Positions 32,834 through 42,547 of a stretch of 64,000 nt of DNA are shown piece by piece; position 1 is the stretch's first letter, and each line of letters starts with the position of its first letter. Under the pieces are notes generated by a model. It saw only the letters and a program-made list of their open reading frames with translations, did no database searches and was not told the DNA's origin. A program made the position numbers and the translations under genes. Source of the stretch: JAWPMV01 sp038527215 (GTDB lineage Bacteria > Bacteroidota > Bacteroidia > J057); the NCBI GenBank assembly GCA_038527215.1, contig JBCBGC010000010.1, forward strand, positions 25,879 through 89,878. The letters are read 5' to 3'.

Positions 32834-33802
32834 TTATAAAGCAATCCCCATACTTAGCCCCAAAGATATGGCCATTGCCTTTCGATAATTAGTATTGGCG
32901 TAAATATGGCTGTATTGAAAATCGTAGCGGGCAAAATCGAGGAAGGATTCATCGGTATAGAAAGGCTCGTCCAGAAAATCGGTGATTTCCAGTTGTTTTT
33001 TGCCAAACATATAGCCCAATCCTGCCCGAAAGTCCAGGCAAAACCGGCGATATTGAAAGAAGTATCCAGTGTTCAACATGAACCCTCTTTCAGTATTGAC
33101 TTGCTCATAGGCATAGTCGAATTCTGGATTTTGCACCGAAAGATTATCGCTTTCCTCGAGGTAGGTATGTCTTCCAGAGACCGTGAGCTGACTGAAAATC
33201 AATTCTGGTTTGAGATAAAAGCCTTCCAGCCCTGAGGTGGAGGGAATCACTAATCTGGGCCCAAATTTGAAAAAATAGCCCCTGTTTTTGTCAAACTGAT
33301 TACGTACCACGATAGGCACGGCTACCACTTGCCCGTCTATGAAGCGGTCATCATCGCCCTGGAAGAAATAATCCTCCCGGCGGTGGTAATCTTGCCCGAT
33401 GCCAATCCTGCCCACCGTAGCTTCCAGGACCAGGCCCTTCCGCAAGAGAGCATGGTAGGTCAAGGCGCCGTAGCCTAGCCAGGGCCCCATCAGGTCAAAC
33501 ATGATAGCGTGGCGCAAGGAGCTTTCCTTTTGTCGAGGATTTAATTCCCCTTCTTGCCTCTCGAGAGTTTCTGCTTTCCCATCCCCTCTTTGAATCTGAC
33601 TGATGGTGCGTCTGGATACCCGATAAACTGGCCCATCCTGTTGACCCCAGAGTTTATATACCACCTCTTGTTCGTTTACTTCCAGGAGGTTGACCTTTGA
33701 TTTCCCTCCTTGACGGAAATACACCCAATCCTGGGCAAAAGTGGGAAGCATGACACCCATCATCAGTACCCAAAGGCTATATGTACGAAAAATGTGTTTC
33801 AT
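32834..33802 (-). CDS. outer-membrane-type beta-strand protein, tandem family type A
   Basis: The chosen ATG at 33802 gives 322 residues with a clean signal peptide (to LPTFAQ) and removes a 29-bp overlap with the upstream paralogue. Residues ~22-75 form a small domain (DWVYFRQGGKSKVNLLEVNEQ, then a VYRVSRRTI block). Residues ~105-322 are alternating strands ending in aromatic or small residues (LDFRAGLGYMF, MGIAL at the C-terminus), consistent with an outer-membrane barrel of 8-10 strands. It is most similar to the gene at 35016 (shared DWIYFR-GGK-KV start and VYRVS). I do not recognise a named family. Confidence 0.65.
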   Translation of the reverse strand: MKHIFRTYSLWVLMMGVMLPTFAQDWVYFRQGGKSKVNLLEVNEQEVVYKLWGQQDGPVYRVSRRTISQIQRGDGKAETLERQEGELNPRQKESSLRHAIMFDLMGPWLGYGALTYHALLRKGLVLEATVGRIGIGQDYHRREDYFFQGDDDRFIDGQVVAVPIVVRNQFDKNRGYFFKFGPRLVIPSTSGLEGFYLKPELIFSQLTVSGRHTYLEESDNLSVQNPEFDYAYEQVNTERGFMLNTGYFFQYRRFCLDFRAGLGYMFGKKQLEITDFLDEPFYTDESFLDFARYDFQYSHIYANTNYRKAMAISLGLSMGIAL

Positions 33803-33812
33803 GAAATTGGGG

Positions 33813-34793
33813 TTAGAAGGCCCAGCCCATTTGTAGACCAAAGTTGAAAATCACCGGGCTCAACCCTCCAAAGGCATCAAACCCAATATGGTTGTAACGG
33901 AACACATAACGAGGCCAAACTTCCTCGGTCGGCACTGTAATCGCTTCCCCTGTGAGTAAGTTCGTTTCCTCTTCCTGCCAGTTGCTAACCGCCAGCCCTA
34001 AACCCAGGTATATATCAAAACTCAAACGATCAAAAAACAAGTGTTGATACCCCAGATTAGTAGCCAGGCCTGCATGGGTATATTGAAAGTCGGACCGAAT
34101 ATCCAGGGGGTCCTGTCTGGCTAGGGGATCGGGATGATTGTTCCCGCCTCGGATGCGCTGACTGCGTTGGTAGCGCGTAAGGAGCAATTGGGGTTGGAAG
34201 TAAGGGCCTTGTAAGGCCTTTTCGGGATTGCCTAAGTGAAGTTTGGGGCCTACTTTGAGAAAAAAGCCCTCGCTGGGTTCGTATTCTTCTGATCGATAGG
34301 CCGTATAAGGAATGGTAACCCCATTGATATCGGCCTGCAAGGACCGGAACCAGCTGTAAGGTTCCCGGTAATTTGGATCGGAGGTCAGGCCCAGCAAGGC
34401 AGCATGGACTTCTACGCGAATCCGCGGGCTCAATACCCGCTGATAACTGAGGCCGACGTATCCAAACCCAACACTGAGTAAGTCCCAGGCCAGCAGGTTT
34501 TTTAATCCGGTCTGTGCGCGGGGAAGTTCTTGCCCGGTCCAGGGTTGGAGAGATTGGTTACCGCCGTCCTTGAAACGGATCATGCGCACCCGTTGTGTAG
34601 GGATGCGCAGCAAGGGACCCTGCTGGTTTTCCTGAGCATAATACAGGATTTCCTTTTCATTGACTTCAACCAGCCAGGCTGCCTTGAGCTCACCCGTGGT
34701 GAGTTCCAGTTGGTCTTGGGCTTGCAGGTGCCCGAACATGCACCAGCTGAGAATTACCAGGAATATGTGCCGCATAGCGATGAATTGCTTCAT
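33813..34793 (-). CDS. outer-membrane-type beta-strand protein, tandem family type B
   Basis: A 326-residue paralogue with signal peptide (to HLQAQ; an inner ATG at 34775 is an equally good start). The N-terminal domain reads LELTTGELKAAWLVEVNEKEILYY and LLRIPTQRVRMIRF, close to the protein at 35997. The remainder is a strand-rich barrel-like domain with NLGYQHLFFDRLSFDIYLGLGLAV and a C-terminal LQMGWAF. It precedes the type A gene by 10 bp. The A/B pair is likely one transcription unit of outer-membrane proteins of unknown role. Confidence 0.65.
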   Translation of the reverse strand: MKQFIAMRHIFLVILSWCMFGHLQAQDQLELTTGELKAAWLVEVNEKEILYYAQENQQGPLLRIPTQRVRMIRFKDGGNQSLQPWTGQELPRAQTGLKNLLAWDLLSVGFGYVGLSYQRVLSPRIRVEVHAALLGLTSDPNYREPYSWFRSLQADINGVTIPYTAYRSEEYEPSEGFFLKVGPKLHLGNPEKALQGPYFQPQLLLTRYQRSQRIRGGNNHPDPLARQDPLDIRSDFQYTHAGLATNLGYQHLFFDRLSFDIYLGLGLAVSNWQEEETNLLTGEAITVPTEEVWPRYVFRYNHIGFDAFGGLSPVIFNFGLQMGWAF

Positions 34794-34909
34794 GGATGTC
34801 CAGTAAACTTACCGAAAGGACCCTATTCGGAGAAAGGCATTTATGAATCCTGTTTTCCGGCGATCAAGGCTTTTTCCCAAAATCATCTATTCTCTTCCTC
34901 TCATCAATG

Positions 34910-34956
34910 AAAAACCCCAGGCTGGCGACTTTGGCACCCAAAACCTGGGATTTTTT
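34910..34956. terminator. bidirectional terminator-like hairpin between the two paralogue pairs
   Basis: CCCAGG (34916-34921) pairs with CCTGGG (34944-34949). It is flanked by A's on the left and six T on the right, so it can work for the minus-strand gene ending at 35016. Its left arm CCCAGGCTGG is identical to that of the terminator at 37014-37058. Confidence 0.75.
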
Positions 34957-35015
34957 CAGAAAATATACACACACAGATTCGGTCGAATATTCCGTTGGCT
35001 TTGATTCTTGTTCCG

Positions 35016-35984
35016 CTAAAATAGATAGCCGACCCTCAGAGCAAAGGTCATGGCCAGGTCATATCTCAGGGTGTCCAGGAACAAATGGGTATACTGAAAC
35101 GAAGGATTAAACAGGTACATTTCATCGAAGTAGTAGGGAAGGGGCTGTTGCAGATGATTGTCAACTTCCCAGAATAGGTTCTGGTGCACATACCCAACCC
35201 CCAGTTTACCATCCAGCATCAGGCGCTCGAACCTCATTTGATACCCAGTATGAAGAAAAAGTCCGGATTGTGTAAATCGCTGTCGATAGGAGTAATCATA
35301 AGGATGAGTTATGACAGGAATATCTTCAGGGGTGGCGAAATATGCTTCCCGTCCTGCTATTTCGAATTGGGAGAGCAGAATTTCGGGTTGCAGATAAAAG
35401 ACATGTGAGCCTTGAGCTTGGGTCAAATGGAATCGGGGACCTATGCGAAGATAACCGCCCCCTTTATTTTCTCTGGAAAAAGCGTGAGTGACCGTAAAAG
35501 GCTGTTCTACTCCCCATTCATTCCTGTAGATGTCTTCTGTGCTCGCTTGGTAGGGATTCCGGGCATGGTAGTCTTTACCTAAGCCAATATATCCCAGGGT
35601 GATTTCCAGCGTTAATCCTACTTTCAACCAGCGGGTATACGTAAGGGAGGTATGGCCGAGGGCAGGAGCAAGCAAATCTATCATCAGGCTATTTTTTCTG
35701 TCTTGCATCTCCCCGGTAGCCTGGTTGAGGGGAGCAACCGGATCCAGATCAAAGGTCTTGCCGCTACTGCTCTCTACTTTTTTCACCAGATGATCCGAAA
35801 CCCGGAATACCGGTCCGTTTCTTTTGTCCCAAAGCTGATACACTATTTCCGTTTTCGTCCGCTCAATGATGCGAACTTTGGCTTTGCCGCCATCCCGAAA
35901 ATATATCCAATCCTGGGCGACCAGGGAGGAAAGTGTGCCGAGCATACATAGCAGCGAAAACAGGGGTATACGATAAAATTTCAT
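35016..35984 (-). CDS. outer-membrane-type beta-strand protein, tandem family type A (second copy)
   Basis: A 322-residue protein with signal peptide (to SSLVAQ). The start of the mature part, DWIYFRDGGKAKVRIIERTK, and VFRVSDHLV mirror the protein at 32834. The barrel-like part contains LRIGPRFHL, FLHTGYQMRFERLMLDGKLGVGY and ends FALRVGYLF. It pairs with the type B gene just upstream (12-bp gap). The A-B-A-B order of the four genes indicates duplication of a two-gene unit. Confidence 0.65.
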   Translation of the reverse strand: MKFYRIPLFSLLCMLGTLSSLVAQDWIYFRDGGKAKVRIIERTKTEIVYQLWDKRNGPVFRVSDHLVKKVESSSGKTFDLDPVAPLNQATGEMQDRKNSLMIDLLAPALGHTSLTYTRWLKVGLTLEITLGYIGLGKDYHARNPYQASTEDIYRNEWGVEQPFTVTHAFSRENKGGGYLRIGPRFHLTQAQGSHVFYLQPEILLSQFEIAGREAYFATPEDIPVITHPYDYSYRQRFTQSGLFLHTGYQMRFERLMLDGKLGVGYVHQNLFWEVDNHLQQPLPYYFDEMYLFNPSFQYTHLFLDTLRYDLAMTFALRVGYLF

Positions 35985-35996
35985 AGGAGGATCGGG

Positions 35997-36968
35997 TTAA
36001 AATAGCCATCCCATCTGGACAACCAGGGTTACAATGGAATTACGACCGACCCTCCATCTTTTTTGGTTAAAATGCAGGTATTGGTAGGTGTGGTTATAAT
36101 CATCCCATTGGATAAAAGGCGTGTGGGATTCCTGATGGGTGAGCAGGTCGATTCTGGTCCGGTCAAAAGTAAGATAAGTGTATCCCAACCCGGTGTAGAT
36201 GTCCAGACTTAAGCGTTGAAAAAAAAGATGTTGATAGCCCAGGTTAAGCGCCCCACCTATGTAAGTGTGCTTAGTTTGGTCGATGTAATCGTAGTCGTTT
36301 TGATGATCTTCCGCTAAGGGGCTATTGTTGAGATTGGTAAAAGCCGCGCTCCGCTCCATTTGAGAGGCTAATAGCTGCGGATAGAGATAAAACCCTTGCC
36401 AGACCTGCTTACTGCGGAGGTATAAGCGGGGCCCACCCCGGATAAAAGCGCCCGTGTATGGCTCATATTTTCGTCGGTATTGACTGCTAATCATCACGGG
36501 ATTTCCGTCGATTTCTACTTCTACCTCTTGGGTTTGGTCTATAGGTCTGGGCTGATTGGGGTCTTGTCCGATACCGATATAGCCTGCTCCGATCTCCCAC
36601 ACCACACGAGGCCTGGCCCGAAACTGAAAACTGCCAGCGAGGTAGCCAAAGCCCAGGCTTCCCATATCATAGTAAAACGCTTGTTTATAAGGTATTTGAA
36701 GCCCCGGCTTTGAAGGAAGACTTTCCCCCCAGGGCTGCACACTGTGGGTCCCTCCGGAAGCGAATGTGATGAGTTTGACGGTTTGGGTAGGTACCTGCAG
36801 GGTAGGGCCTTTTCGGTCGCCCACCGCTTTATAAAGAATGGTTCTTTCATTGACTTCGACCAGCCAGACAGCCTGGTTGGTGCCGTCCATCATGAGCAGG
36901 CGATCTTGTCCCGAGACTGAGCAAGAAGAAAAGATGAGGCAGAGAAAAAAAATGAAACTTCGCATCAT
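35997..36968 (-). CDS. outer-membrane-type beta-strand protein, tandem family type B (second copy)
   Basis: A 323-residue protein with a signal peptide (to SVSGQ). The start, LLMMDGTNQAVWLVEVNERT and LQVPTQTVKLITF, mirrors the protein at 33813. The barrel-like part contains IRGGPRLYL, NLGYQHLFFQRLSLDIYTGLGYTY and ends LVVQMGWLF. NLGYQHLFF is identical in both type B proteins, whereas other parts have diverged, so the duplication is not recent. Function unknown; terminal aromatic residues fit outer-membrane insertion. Confidence 0.65.
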   Translation of the reverse strand: MMRSFIFFLCLIFSSCSVSGQDRLLMMDGTNQAVWLVEVNERTILYKAVGDRKGPTLQVPTQTVKLITFASGGTHSVQPWGESLPSKPGLQIPYKQAFYYDMGSLGFGYLAGSFQFRARPRVVWEIGAGYIGIGQDPNQPRPIDQTQEVEVEIDGNPVMISSQYRRKYEPYTGAFIRGGPRLYLRSKQVWQGFYLYPQLLASQMERSAAFTNLNNSPLAEDHQNDYDYIDQTKHTYIGGALNLGYQHLFFQRLSLDIYTGLGYTYLTFDRTRIDLLTHQESHTPFIQWDDYNHTYQYLHFNQKRWRVGRNSIVTLVVQMGWLF

Positions 36969-37013
36969 TCGGAGGTTAACGTCAGGCTGTGTCCCTACCT
37001 AAACCTCTCACGG

Positions 37014-37058
37014 AAAAGTCCCAGGCTGGAAAGGTAGTTTCCATAACCTGGGACTTTT
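37014..37058 (-). terminator. intrinsic terminator of the DUF4139 gene
   Basis: A perfect 12-bp stem: AAAAGTCCCAGG (37014-37025) with CCTGGGACTTTT (37047-37058). It sits 28 bp past the stop at 37086. The minus-strand side ends in TTTT. Confidence 0.9.
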
Positions 37059-37085
37059 ATGCCGGCTTAAAAATGACCTATCTCT

Positions 37086-38672
37086 CTATTGAGGGAGATA
37101 AACCTCATATTCGTATTCGATGTCCAGACTTTTTCCCGCTTCAAGTTTGACCTCCCAGCACACTTCTGTCTGACCATTGATGACCTTTTTGGACGCTTTG
37201 ATTTTTTCATCTTTGAGCCAGTCCGGATTGGTGCGTTTAAGACGGCCCGTGATGACCCGACGAATGTCCAGTTGGAGGTCTTTGTCTTTATAATTGCTCA
37301 CTTTGATGGTTCCTTTAGCGGTGACCAAAGCGTAGGAGACCTTGCGGAGCCTTTTGGCATTTTCCTCCCGTTTGATTTCTTCTTCATCATATTTCACCAG
37401 GATGTCGGGCGCACTGGTGATTTTCAGGGTGACCTTTTGGCCAGGGGAAGTATAGGTGAGTTTATCCTGGCTGACCGCAGAGATCAAGTCTTCGTCTTGC
37501 TTGCTCACCATAGCGGAGCCGGTGGTCCAGGGTTGGTTGCCGGTATTGGTGAGGCGGATTTTATGATCTACCTGGCTGATACGATCCTGGCTGGGCAAGG
37601 ACTGAAAGTAGTTCCGGTTTACCTGATTCGGAATAAGGCGACATTCGTAGATATGCTTGATGGGAATTTCCTGACTCAGGACCGTGTATTGGGCCCTACT
37701 TCCTTTGGGCAGGCTTACCTCCGGTAAGGTATAGAAGTACAGGTCCTCAGAGCTTTTGCCTTCCAGGGCCTGAACGGGGGGCAAGGCAATCGGTTCAGCA
37801 GGTTGATTGCGGTTGCGCTGACTTCCGTAGCCGGATACCACTACTTGTTGATTGGCCAGCATATCCTGGCTGGTGGGACGATAGGGCGCTTTATAAGCCA
37901 TGGGATTAGCGTCCAGGAACATCTGGTAAAAATTCATAGAAGTGGTCAGGACCCCTTCCCGGGTCTGATAGAGAAAGTTGGGATTTCCCACCACGAAGTT
38001 GAGGTCGGTGTCTACCAGGTCTTCTGCTTCATTCATGACAGAGGCCTGAAGGACCAGTTGGGCTTTATCTTCATCGGTCAGATTGATCAGGTATTCCGGT
38101 ACCCAGCCGATGCCTTGTTGTAAGTACACCAGATCCAGTTGTGTTTCGTCCTCAGGCTCGACGAAGTCTATCTTCAGCTCTTGCTTTTTTTCCTTTTGGG
38201 CTTTTTCCATCACCGGGGCTTCCAAAAACTCCCAGCGGATCACGTCTGCTGCTTTCAGGCTGATCCAGCTTTGGGTGGTTTTGAGCATGATGTTTTGGCC
38301 CACTACCTGTTCGATGGTACCGGACAGGCTTTCTGCTTCGGTGGTCAGGCTGATTTTTTTCCCGACATTGGCTTGTAAGGCAGCCAGAAAGGAAGGGAAG
38401 GCCACCATTTTTTCACTTTCCTTGCGGTGGAGGGTCGCTGCTTTCACTCCCTGAGGAGAGAGCACCCAAAAGGTGCCAAATCTGGCCTTGGGGATTTCCT
38501 TTTCGGCCAGGCTGAAACTGCCATCAGTAGGAGCTACTTGCCCGGAGCGTAGCACAAAGGCATATCCATTTTTAAAAACCGTTACGGTGTGGGTTTTGAG
38601 CTGAGCCTGGACCGAAACACTGACGATCAGGCTGAGGAAAAAAGGAGCGATAAACTTCCAATTGGTTTTCAT
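37086..38672 (-). CDS. secreted DUF4139 (mucoidy-inhibitor-A-like) protein
   Basis: A 528-residue protein with a signal peptide (to VSVQAQ). Residues ~25-170 are a strand-rich N-terminal domain (VFKNGYAFVLRSGQ). Residues ~180-528 match DUF4139: DLVYLQQGIGWVPEYLINL, VLQASVMNEAEDLVDTDLNFVVGNP broken by a short turn, and a C-terminal KLEAGKSLDIEYEYEVYLP, the usual end of this family. These proteins are envelope-associated with no known enzymatic activity. The upstream VWA-domain gene on the same strand may be a partner, though a terminator lies between them. Confidence 0.75.
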   Translation of the reverse strand: MKTNWKFIAPFFLSLIVSVSVQAQLKTHTVTVFKNGYAFVLRSGQVAPTDGSFSLAEKEIPKARFGTFWVLSPQGVKAATLHRKESEKMVAFPSFLAALQANVGKKISLTTEAESLSGTIEQVVGQNIMLKTTQSWISLKAADVIRWEFLEAPVMEKAQKEKKQELKIDFVEPEDETQLDLVYLQQGIGWVPEYLINLTDEDKAQLVLQASVMNEAEDLVDTDLNFVVGNPNFLYQTREGVLTTSMNFYQMFLDANPMAYKAPYRPTSQDMLANQQVVVSGYGSQRNRNQPAEPIALPPVQALEGKSSEDLYFYTLPEVSLPKGSRAQYTVLSQEIPIKHIYECRLIPNQVNRNYFQSLPSQDRISQVDHKIRLTNTGNQPWTTGSAMVSKQDEDLISAVSQDKLTYTSPGQKVTLKITSAPDILVKYDEEEIKREENAKRLRKVSYALVTAKGTIKVSNYKDKDLQLDIRRVITGRLKRTNPDWLKDEKIKASKKVINGQTEVCWEVKLEAGKSLDIEYEYEVYLPQ

Positions 38673-38714
38673 AGAAAGGATAATTAAAAGACCCAGAGGG
38701 CCAGGGTTTGTTGT

Positions 38715-38753
38715 AAAATAAAAAACTTCCCCGGGGATCGCTCACCAGGGAAG
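38715..38753 (-). terminator. intrinsic terminator of the VWA gene
   Basis: CTTCCC (38726-38731) pairs with GGGAAG (38748-38753); on the minus strand a TTTTTTATTTT tract follows. It lies 40 bp past the stop at 38793. Confidence 0.8.
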
Positions 38754-38792
38754 CCACTATGCAGGAAAAGGTTTCATGGATATGCTGCAAAC

Positions 38793-40001
38793 TTACTTTT
38801 TCTCAAATCGGTAGGCTTTTTTCTGCGCCTGCTCCTGAATGGTTTTTAGCATGGCATTACCCAGGGTGTTTTTATCAGGGGTGGTCTGATTGTCCTGGAT
38901 GTACTGCTGCCGTTGTTTGCCTACCTCACCGATAACTACCTGAATGCTATCGCGTTTGACGGTTAAAGCCTGGACGGCTTTTTCCAGTTCTGCTTTGTTG
39001 CGGTATTCGCCGTTCTTAAAGACTTCATCATCCTCTTTGAGGTTTTGCACCACCTGCTTGTCCTTTTTGTAAGCGTCTACCAGGTCCCAGCTTGAATTGC
39101 TGTAGAGGCTTTTTTTGCTTTTGGTCAGGGTACGGGAATAGCCGGAACCGTTAGAGGCAGCCTTTTGGTCCTGGGACTGCATGCGATCAAAGTTGGCTTT
39201 GCCTTTAGCCCCATAATAATGATAGGTCTTGTTCAACTCCTGATTTAGTTGGTTCAGCCTACTGTCATAAGGCGTCTCTATCACTACCTCTCTGACATTC
39301 TGGTCGATATTGAGGTAGGCTCCTTGGGTCAGCTCTGCTCCGTGTTTCCAATAGGTATTGATGCCTTGCTGGAAGTTGCCGCAAAAGATGGTATTGACGA
39401 AAATGTCCTTTAGGGCAGCCTGCTGACATACTTGCATATAAGCCAGAGGCCCTTGGTTGAAGGGTTCATTCCCTGCGATAAAGATCATTTTTAAATCCTG
39501 GCTTTCGGCGCTCCAGGGCAAGGCCAGGGCTTTCTCGATCGCTTTGCCACAAAACTCGCTGCCGCCATTGGTCCGGACCGAAAAGAGATTTTCGGAGATA
39601 TAATCCAGGTCCGCAGTCATAGGCGACAGGACTTTGACATAGCCTACTTTAGGATCAAGGTAATCTCCCCCGTAGATGATAAGCGAAATTTCCAGTTGAG
39701 GGGCAGCCAGGCCTTTGCGGGCTTCTCCCAGTTCGTTGACGACTTGCCAGAGCTTGCGTTTGGCCTGATCGATCAGGCCATCCATGCTGTTACTGACATC
39801 CAGTAAAAGGGCGACTTGAATCCGGTGCGTGCTGACCGCAGAGTCCACCTGCAGGCCTTCCACTACAGGGGTTACCGCAGCCAACTCTGCTACCGGAATT
39901 TGAGGCGTGGAGGCAAAGAGCTGTTTGCCATATAATTTGATGGCGACCAGCAGGGCCAGGATAAAGGGCAGAAAGGAGATAATTCGAAGGAATCTTTTCA
40001 T
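38793..40001 (-). CDS. VWA-domain protein anchored in the membrane
   Basis: The ATG at 40001 gives 402 residues starting MKRFLRII, with an N-terminal membrane helix (residues ~4-25); an ATG 45 bp upstream would only add an unlikely extension. Residues ~60-245 form a von Willebrand factor A domain with an intact metal site, LLDVSNSMDG (DxSxS) near residue 66, and the later Thr/Asp region. The C-terminal ~140 residues are charged and helical (KAELEKAVQAL). VWA domains bind partner proteins through a metal ion. The divergent LytS-type kinase gene begins 287 bp away. Confidence 0.75.
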   Translation of the reverse strand: MKRFLRIISFLPFILALLVAIKLYGKQLFASTPQIPVAELAAVTPVVEGLQVDSAVSTHRIQVALLLDVSNSMDGLIDQAKRKLWQVVNELGEARKGLAAPQLEISLIIYGGDYLDPKVGYVKVLSPMTADLDYISENLFSVRTNGGSEFCGKAIEKALALPWSAESQDLKMIFIAGNEPFNQGPLAYMQVCQQAALKDIFVNTIFCGNFQQGINTYWKHGAELTQGAYLNIDQNVREVVIETPYDSRLNQLNQELNKTYHYYGAKGKANFDRMQSQDQKAASNGSGYSRTLTKSKKSLYSNSSWDLVDAYKKDKQVVQNLKEDDEVFKNGEYRNKAELEKAVQALTVKRDSIQVVIGEVGKQRQQYIQDNQTTPDKNTLGNAMLKTIQEQAQKKAYRFEKK

Positions 40002-40288
40002 ACGATCTTGTGTTAATTGGAGTGAGAAGACAAAAAACCGCACCAATGATCTTCCTATGTGGACCGGATAGGGCGTTTTTGTGGAAGGAAAGCTCGCAGG
40101 AAAAAAATTCTGTTGACAGCTGTACTTATTAAAGTGGTCCTATGACTGGATAAACCAGACGCTTGACTGTGGGAAGGATTCCAGGCGTAGGGTCAAAAGC
40201 TGCGAATCCGCTCGGGGGAAGGGTAGAGGGGTTTTCTTTTCCCATCTTTTCCGCGTATGTTTCGTACAGCTGAGGGTAACGCATCATC

Positions 40289-42547
40289 ATGCAGCGCTAT
40301 TGTTTAACGGTTTGGTTCTTGCTTTTGGGAATGGGACTTTTTGCCCAGTCCGGGGAACCTTATGCCTTGATCAATGAGGCTAACCAGGTGATGAATGCCT
40401 CTCCAGATAAAGCCTTCCCTTTATTACAAAAAGCCCTAACCCTTTCCTTTAAACTCCAGGACACCCGGGCCGAATCTTACTGCTATTTAAGTCTCGGTGC
40501 GGTCAACTATGAGTTGGGACAGTATGACAAAGGGGAGGAGAATTTTCGTCAAGCTCAGGCAGGCTTTCGATCGTTGGAGGAAAGAGATGGCATGTTCTAC
40601 AGCACCTTGTTTCTGGGTCTGAGCCTGGAAGCGCAGGAGGAATATGATCAGGCCCTCGAAGCATTTGAAGCCTTTCTGCTATTGCCGGTTCCGGAAGCAC
40701 CAGTGAGTTCGATTAGCAGCCGGACCATCAGCAAAAAAAGTTCCAAGGAATACGCGCCTATTCCCGATTCCATTTCTGATCCAAAGGTGAAATCTAACCG
40801 GGGATACAATTATAAGGGCAGCTATAGAAATCCTCGCGCAGAGTCAAAATATTATTCCCCTCCGCAAAAATTTTCCATCCGAAGCAATCCCCAGGCGGCT
40901 CGTTTGGATGTGCAGCAGCGGGTAGCGCGTATCAAATTCCTTAAGGGAGAGAACAGTGCGGCCTATTACCTTTTCTCCGCCGTAGCCGAAGAGCAGCAAA
41001 AAAATAACGATGTCAAAGGCCTGGTTCAGACTTACAATAGTCTGGGACTGATCAAGGAAAAAATGGGGCAGCAGGACAGTGCCTTGCGCTTCTTCGATAA
41101 GGCTGGTAACCTGGCCGAAAACAATCAGATCGTATCAGGCCTGAGTGAAAGCTACGACAACATTGAACGGGTGTACGGGAGCCGCAACCAGCCCCAGCAG
41201 CAGATCCAGACCCGTCAGCGGGCCCTGGCCAATAACGCCAAAGTCCGGAATAAAAAAGAAGCCCCCCAGGCGAACCTGAACCTGGGTAAGCTATACCTTG
41301 AGCAGGAACAGGAAGAAGCGGCCATTCCCTATTTCAAACAAAGCATCAATCTCCTGGATGAACTGGGGAGCCTGGAAGAACCCCCTCGATTTCGTATGGA
41401 ACCCTTTTCCTCTGCCCGAACGCAAGGAGAGGCAAGCAGCTTTGCTGATGCCAAAATCAAACCCATGGCTCAGGTAGAAGATTTATTTAAGCTCAGTAAT
41501 GCCATACAAGAGGATATTGCACAGCTAGAGATACGGAAAGAAGCCCTTAGCTCCCTGGCTCAGGCTTATGAGCAAAAAGGCGATCTGGACAGCGCGCTCG
41601 TAGTCTTAAAAGCCACTGAAGGGGTCAACCTGGAACTGGATAGCCTCAAAGACCAGTATCGATTCTACGATCAGGCTTTGTCCGCCGATGCCATCACCCA
41701 AAACATGCGCATCGCTAACCTGATCCAGGAGCAGGAGCTGAAGACCGAAAGGATCAAGCGCCTGGAAAAAGAGCAAGAGCTGAGCCAGGCCCAATTAAAA
41801 ACTCAACGAAACCTGATCTGGTCGTTGGGATTAGGACTGGTGATCATTTTAGCTGCAGCTCTCTTCATGTATCGTAGCTATCAGGCGCGGCGTAGGGCCA
41901 ATATGCTGCTGACCCTAAAGTCTTTGCGTACCCAGATGAATCCGCATTTTATCTTCAACTCTCTTAATTCTGTCAACAGCTTTATCGCTCGTCAGGACGA
42001 ACGCTCTGCTAATAAATACCTGACTGAGTTCTCTCGCCTGATGCGCACCGTGATGGAAAACTCTCAACATGAGTTCGTGCCGCTCAAGACAGAATTGGAG
42101 GTGATAGCGCGTTACCTCAAGCTGGAGCATTTTCGGTTTGCTGATCAGTTTTCCTACGAAATGACTGTGGCGGATGAACTCGAGGGAGGGGAATACCAGA
42201 TCCCGCCTATGCTGATTCAGCCCTATATCGAAAATGCGGTCTGGCACGGCCTGCGCTACAAAAAGGATCAAGGCTTTCTCAAGGTAGCGGTGACCAAAGA
42301 AAATGAAGCCATTCTGGTTACCGTCTCCGACAATGGCATTGGCAGGGACCGCTCCATGGCCCTGAAAACCCGCCACCAACAACAGCAGAAATCCACCGGT
42401 CTCAAGAACACCAAAGAGCGCTTGCGCCTCCTCAATGAACTATACCATCAGGAACTCACCGTAACCATAGAAGATTTTGATCCGGAGCAGGAAGATACCG
42501 GCACCCTGGTCCACATCAGCATTCCGCTAACCCCCATGAAATCATGA
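40289..42547 (+). CDS. LytS/YehU-type sensor histidine kinase with periplasmic TPR repeats
   Basis: A 752-residue kinase. Residues 1-19 are a signal peptide. Residues ~25-480 hold TPR units (SYCYLSLGAVNYELGQYDKGEENF split over two helices, YNSLGLIKEKMGQQDSALRFFDKA) plus a coiled coil. One membrane helix lies near 508-528. The His-kinase part has the phosphoacceptor in NPHFIFNSLNSVN near residue 550 and the HATPase part with MLIQPYIENAVWHGL and VSDNGIGRD. This is the usual Bacteroidota form of the family. It overlaps the LytTR regulator gene by ATGA, so the pair is coupled. The signal is unknown. Confidence 0.92.
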   Translation: MQRYCLTVWFLLLGMGLFAQSGEPYALINEANQVMNASPDKAFPLLQKALTLSFKLQDTRAESYCYLSLGAVNYELGQYDKGEENFRQAQAGFRSLEERDGMFYSTLFLGLSLEAQEEYDQALEAFEAFLLLPVPEAPVSSISSRTISKKSSKEYAPIPDSISDPKVKSNRGYNYKGSYRNPRAESKYYSPPQKFSIRSNPQAARLDVQQRVARIKFLKGENSAAYYLFSAVAEEQQKNNDVKGLVQTYNSLGLIKEKMGQQDSALRFFDKAGNLAENNQIVSGLSESYDNIERVYGSRNQPQQQIQTRQRALANNAKVRNKKEAPQANLNLGKLYLEQEQEEAAIPYFKQSINLLDELGSLEEPPRFRMEPFSSARTQGEASSFADAKIKPMAQVEDLFKLSNAIQEDIAQLEIRKEALSSLAQAYEQKGDLDSALVVLKATEGVNLELDSLKDQYRFYDQALSADAITQNMRIANLIQEQELKTERIKRLEKEQELSQAQLKTQRNLIWSLGLGLVIILAAALFMYRSYQARRRANMLLTLKSLRTQMNPHFIFNSLNSVNSFIARQDERSANKYLTEFSRLMRTVMENSQHEFVPLKTELEVIARYLKLEHFRFADQFSYEMTVADELEGGEYQIPPMLIQPYIENAVWHGLRYKKDQGFLKVAVTKENEAILVTVSDNGIGRDRSMALKTRHQQQQKSTGLKNTKERLRLLNELYHQELTVTIEDFDPEQEDTGTLVHISIPLTPMKS

